64,000 bases of DNA from Piper betle. Its lineage: Eukaryota > Streptophyta > Magnoliopsida > Piperales > Piperaceae. Of the stretch, positions 63,242 through 64,000 are shown one piece after another; within the stretch, counting starts at the first letter, position 1, and the number at the start of each line of letters is the position of its first letter. The DNA lies in contig JAURVB010000744.1 in the NCBI GenBank assembly GCA_033002965.1, forward strand, positions 124,001-188,000, in the 5' to 3' direction. A program made the translations under genes and the position numbers. The notes under the pieces are model-generated. The model was not told the origin of the DNA. It saw only the letters and a list, made by a program, of their open reading frames with translations, and searched no databases.

Positions 63242-64000
63242 GATAAATGAGATGATAATTCATATCACATCTCTTAATTTATATTTTTTGTGTAAATATA
63301 TGGAGTATATATATGTAATTAGGTAAGATATAGTGTCATGTGCAACTTGTACTATAGATAAATTTTAATTTTATATGTAAACTCTCGTTGAATAATAAGA
63401 TAGAGAATAATAATTTAGTATCTTAAATATAGAATCTAATTGACTTTTAAACGATATCCTAATTGAATGAAAAGATAAAATACAATAATTTAATTTATTT
63501 ATTATAATATTTTTCTAAGACATATAGATTGAATCTTATTAGTAATAATTTAAAAGTTGATGTTAGTCGGGTTCGAACTTGTTCGCAATCAGATATAGTA
63601 TTATTATTATTATTATTTTAGAAGAAATTAGAAATTTAGGTTAACCGGGTTCAAACCCATGATCTTTTTTAATGAGTATTTTTATTAATTAAATTTTTAA
63701 TTTTTAATCACATATTAATATTGAGCACACCTCTTTTATTAATAAGAGTAGACATGGTTATATGTAATCGGATGTAGGTTGGTCAGCCTTCCACTGACCG
63801 ACCGCTGGGGCTGGTGCGTTCTTACCAACAACAAACGGCCCTCAATTTAATTTGTCAATATGACTAACTGATTAGGTACCGTTCAACTCATGCCGACCCA
63901 TCTTGAGTAGGCATGAGCTTTGAAGGTTGGATTTGTAGAATCGAACAACGTAGGTGTGAATTCACTTCAACAAGGACTTGGAGTTGGGAATTGGGATGGT
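61282..64000. other. AT-rich flank without recognisable genes
   Basis: The first few hundred bases are probably the 3' UTR of the small protein gene. Beyond that I see AT-rich sequence with only short frames, including a (TA)n run at 63208-63242 and ATT repeats near 63600-63616. No family recognised. Confidence 0.6.

Overview
The window is nuclear DNA of a flowering plant. It has AT-rich intergenic sequence, GT-AG introns, chloroplast-targeted embryo-defective-type genes, an OVATE family gene, and angiosperm repeats (Au SINE, TRIM/SMART elements, hAT MITEs, a Ty3-type LTR element). The protein style suggests a monocot outside the grasses, but I cannot name the species. I see no rRNA, tRNA, CRISPR or bacterial-type operon.

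Layout: (1) 52-23703, minus strand: a 33-exon gene for the plant homologue of spastizin/ZFYVE26. Its 5' end is complete and its last exons run off the left edge. Its introns hold a polypyrimidine minisatellite, a tandem TRIM array, two more TRIMs and a 630-bp hAT-type element. (2) 23936-30032: a young, nearly intact, non-autonomous LTR retrotransposon that carries gag but no pol (TR-GAG type). It lies 232 bp upstream of the spastizin-like start codon in the same orientation, with 5-bp target site duplications. (3) 32217-37784, minus: an EMB1270-like chloroplast PPR gene with several apparent single-base frameshifts. (4) 38614-40560, minus: a two-exon plastid membrane protein gene resembling EMB1923. 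(5) 40561-44643: repeat-rich intergenic DNA. (6) 44644-55939, plus: a 24-exon RTEL1 helicase gene. (7) 57754-58557, plus: an intronless OVATE family protein, with a hAT MITE on each side. (8) 60898-61281, plus: a small plant-specific protein gene. The rest is AT-rich sequence without recognisable genes.

The genes are ordinary single-copy housekeeping or developmental loci and do not form a joint pathway. The only loose theme is that two neighbouring minus-strand genes both look plastid-targeted and resemble embryo-essential genes. I found no credible novel multi-gene system. The most useful observations are the LTR element placed in the spastizin-like promoter, the cluster of single-base indels in otherwise conserved reading frames (sequence error or recent decay), the altered splice donor in RTEL1, and the structure of the small transposons.
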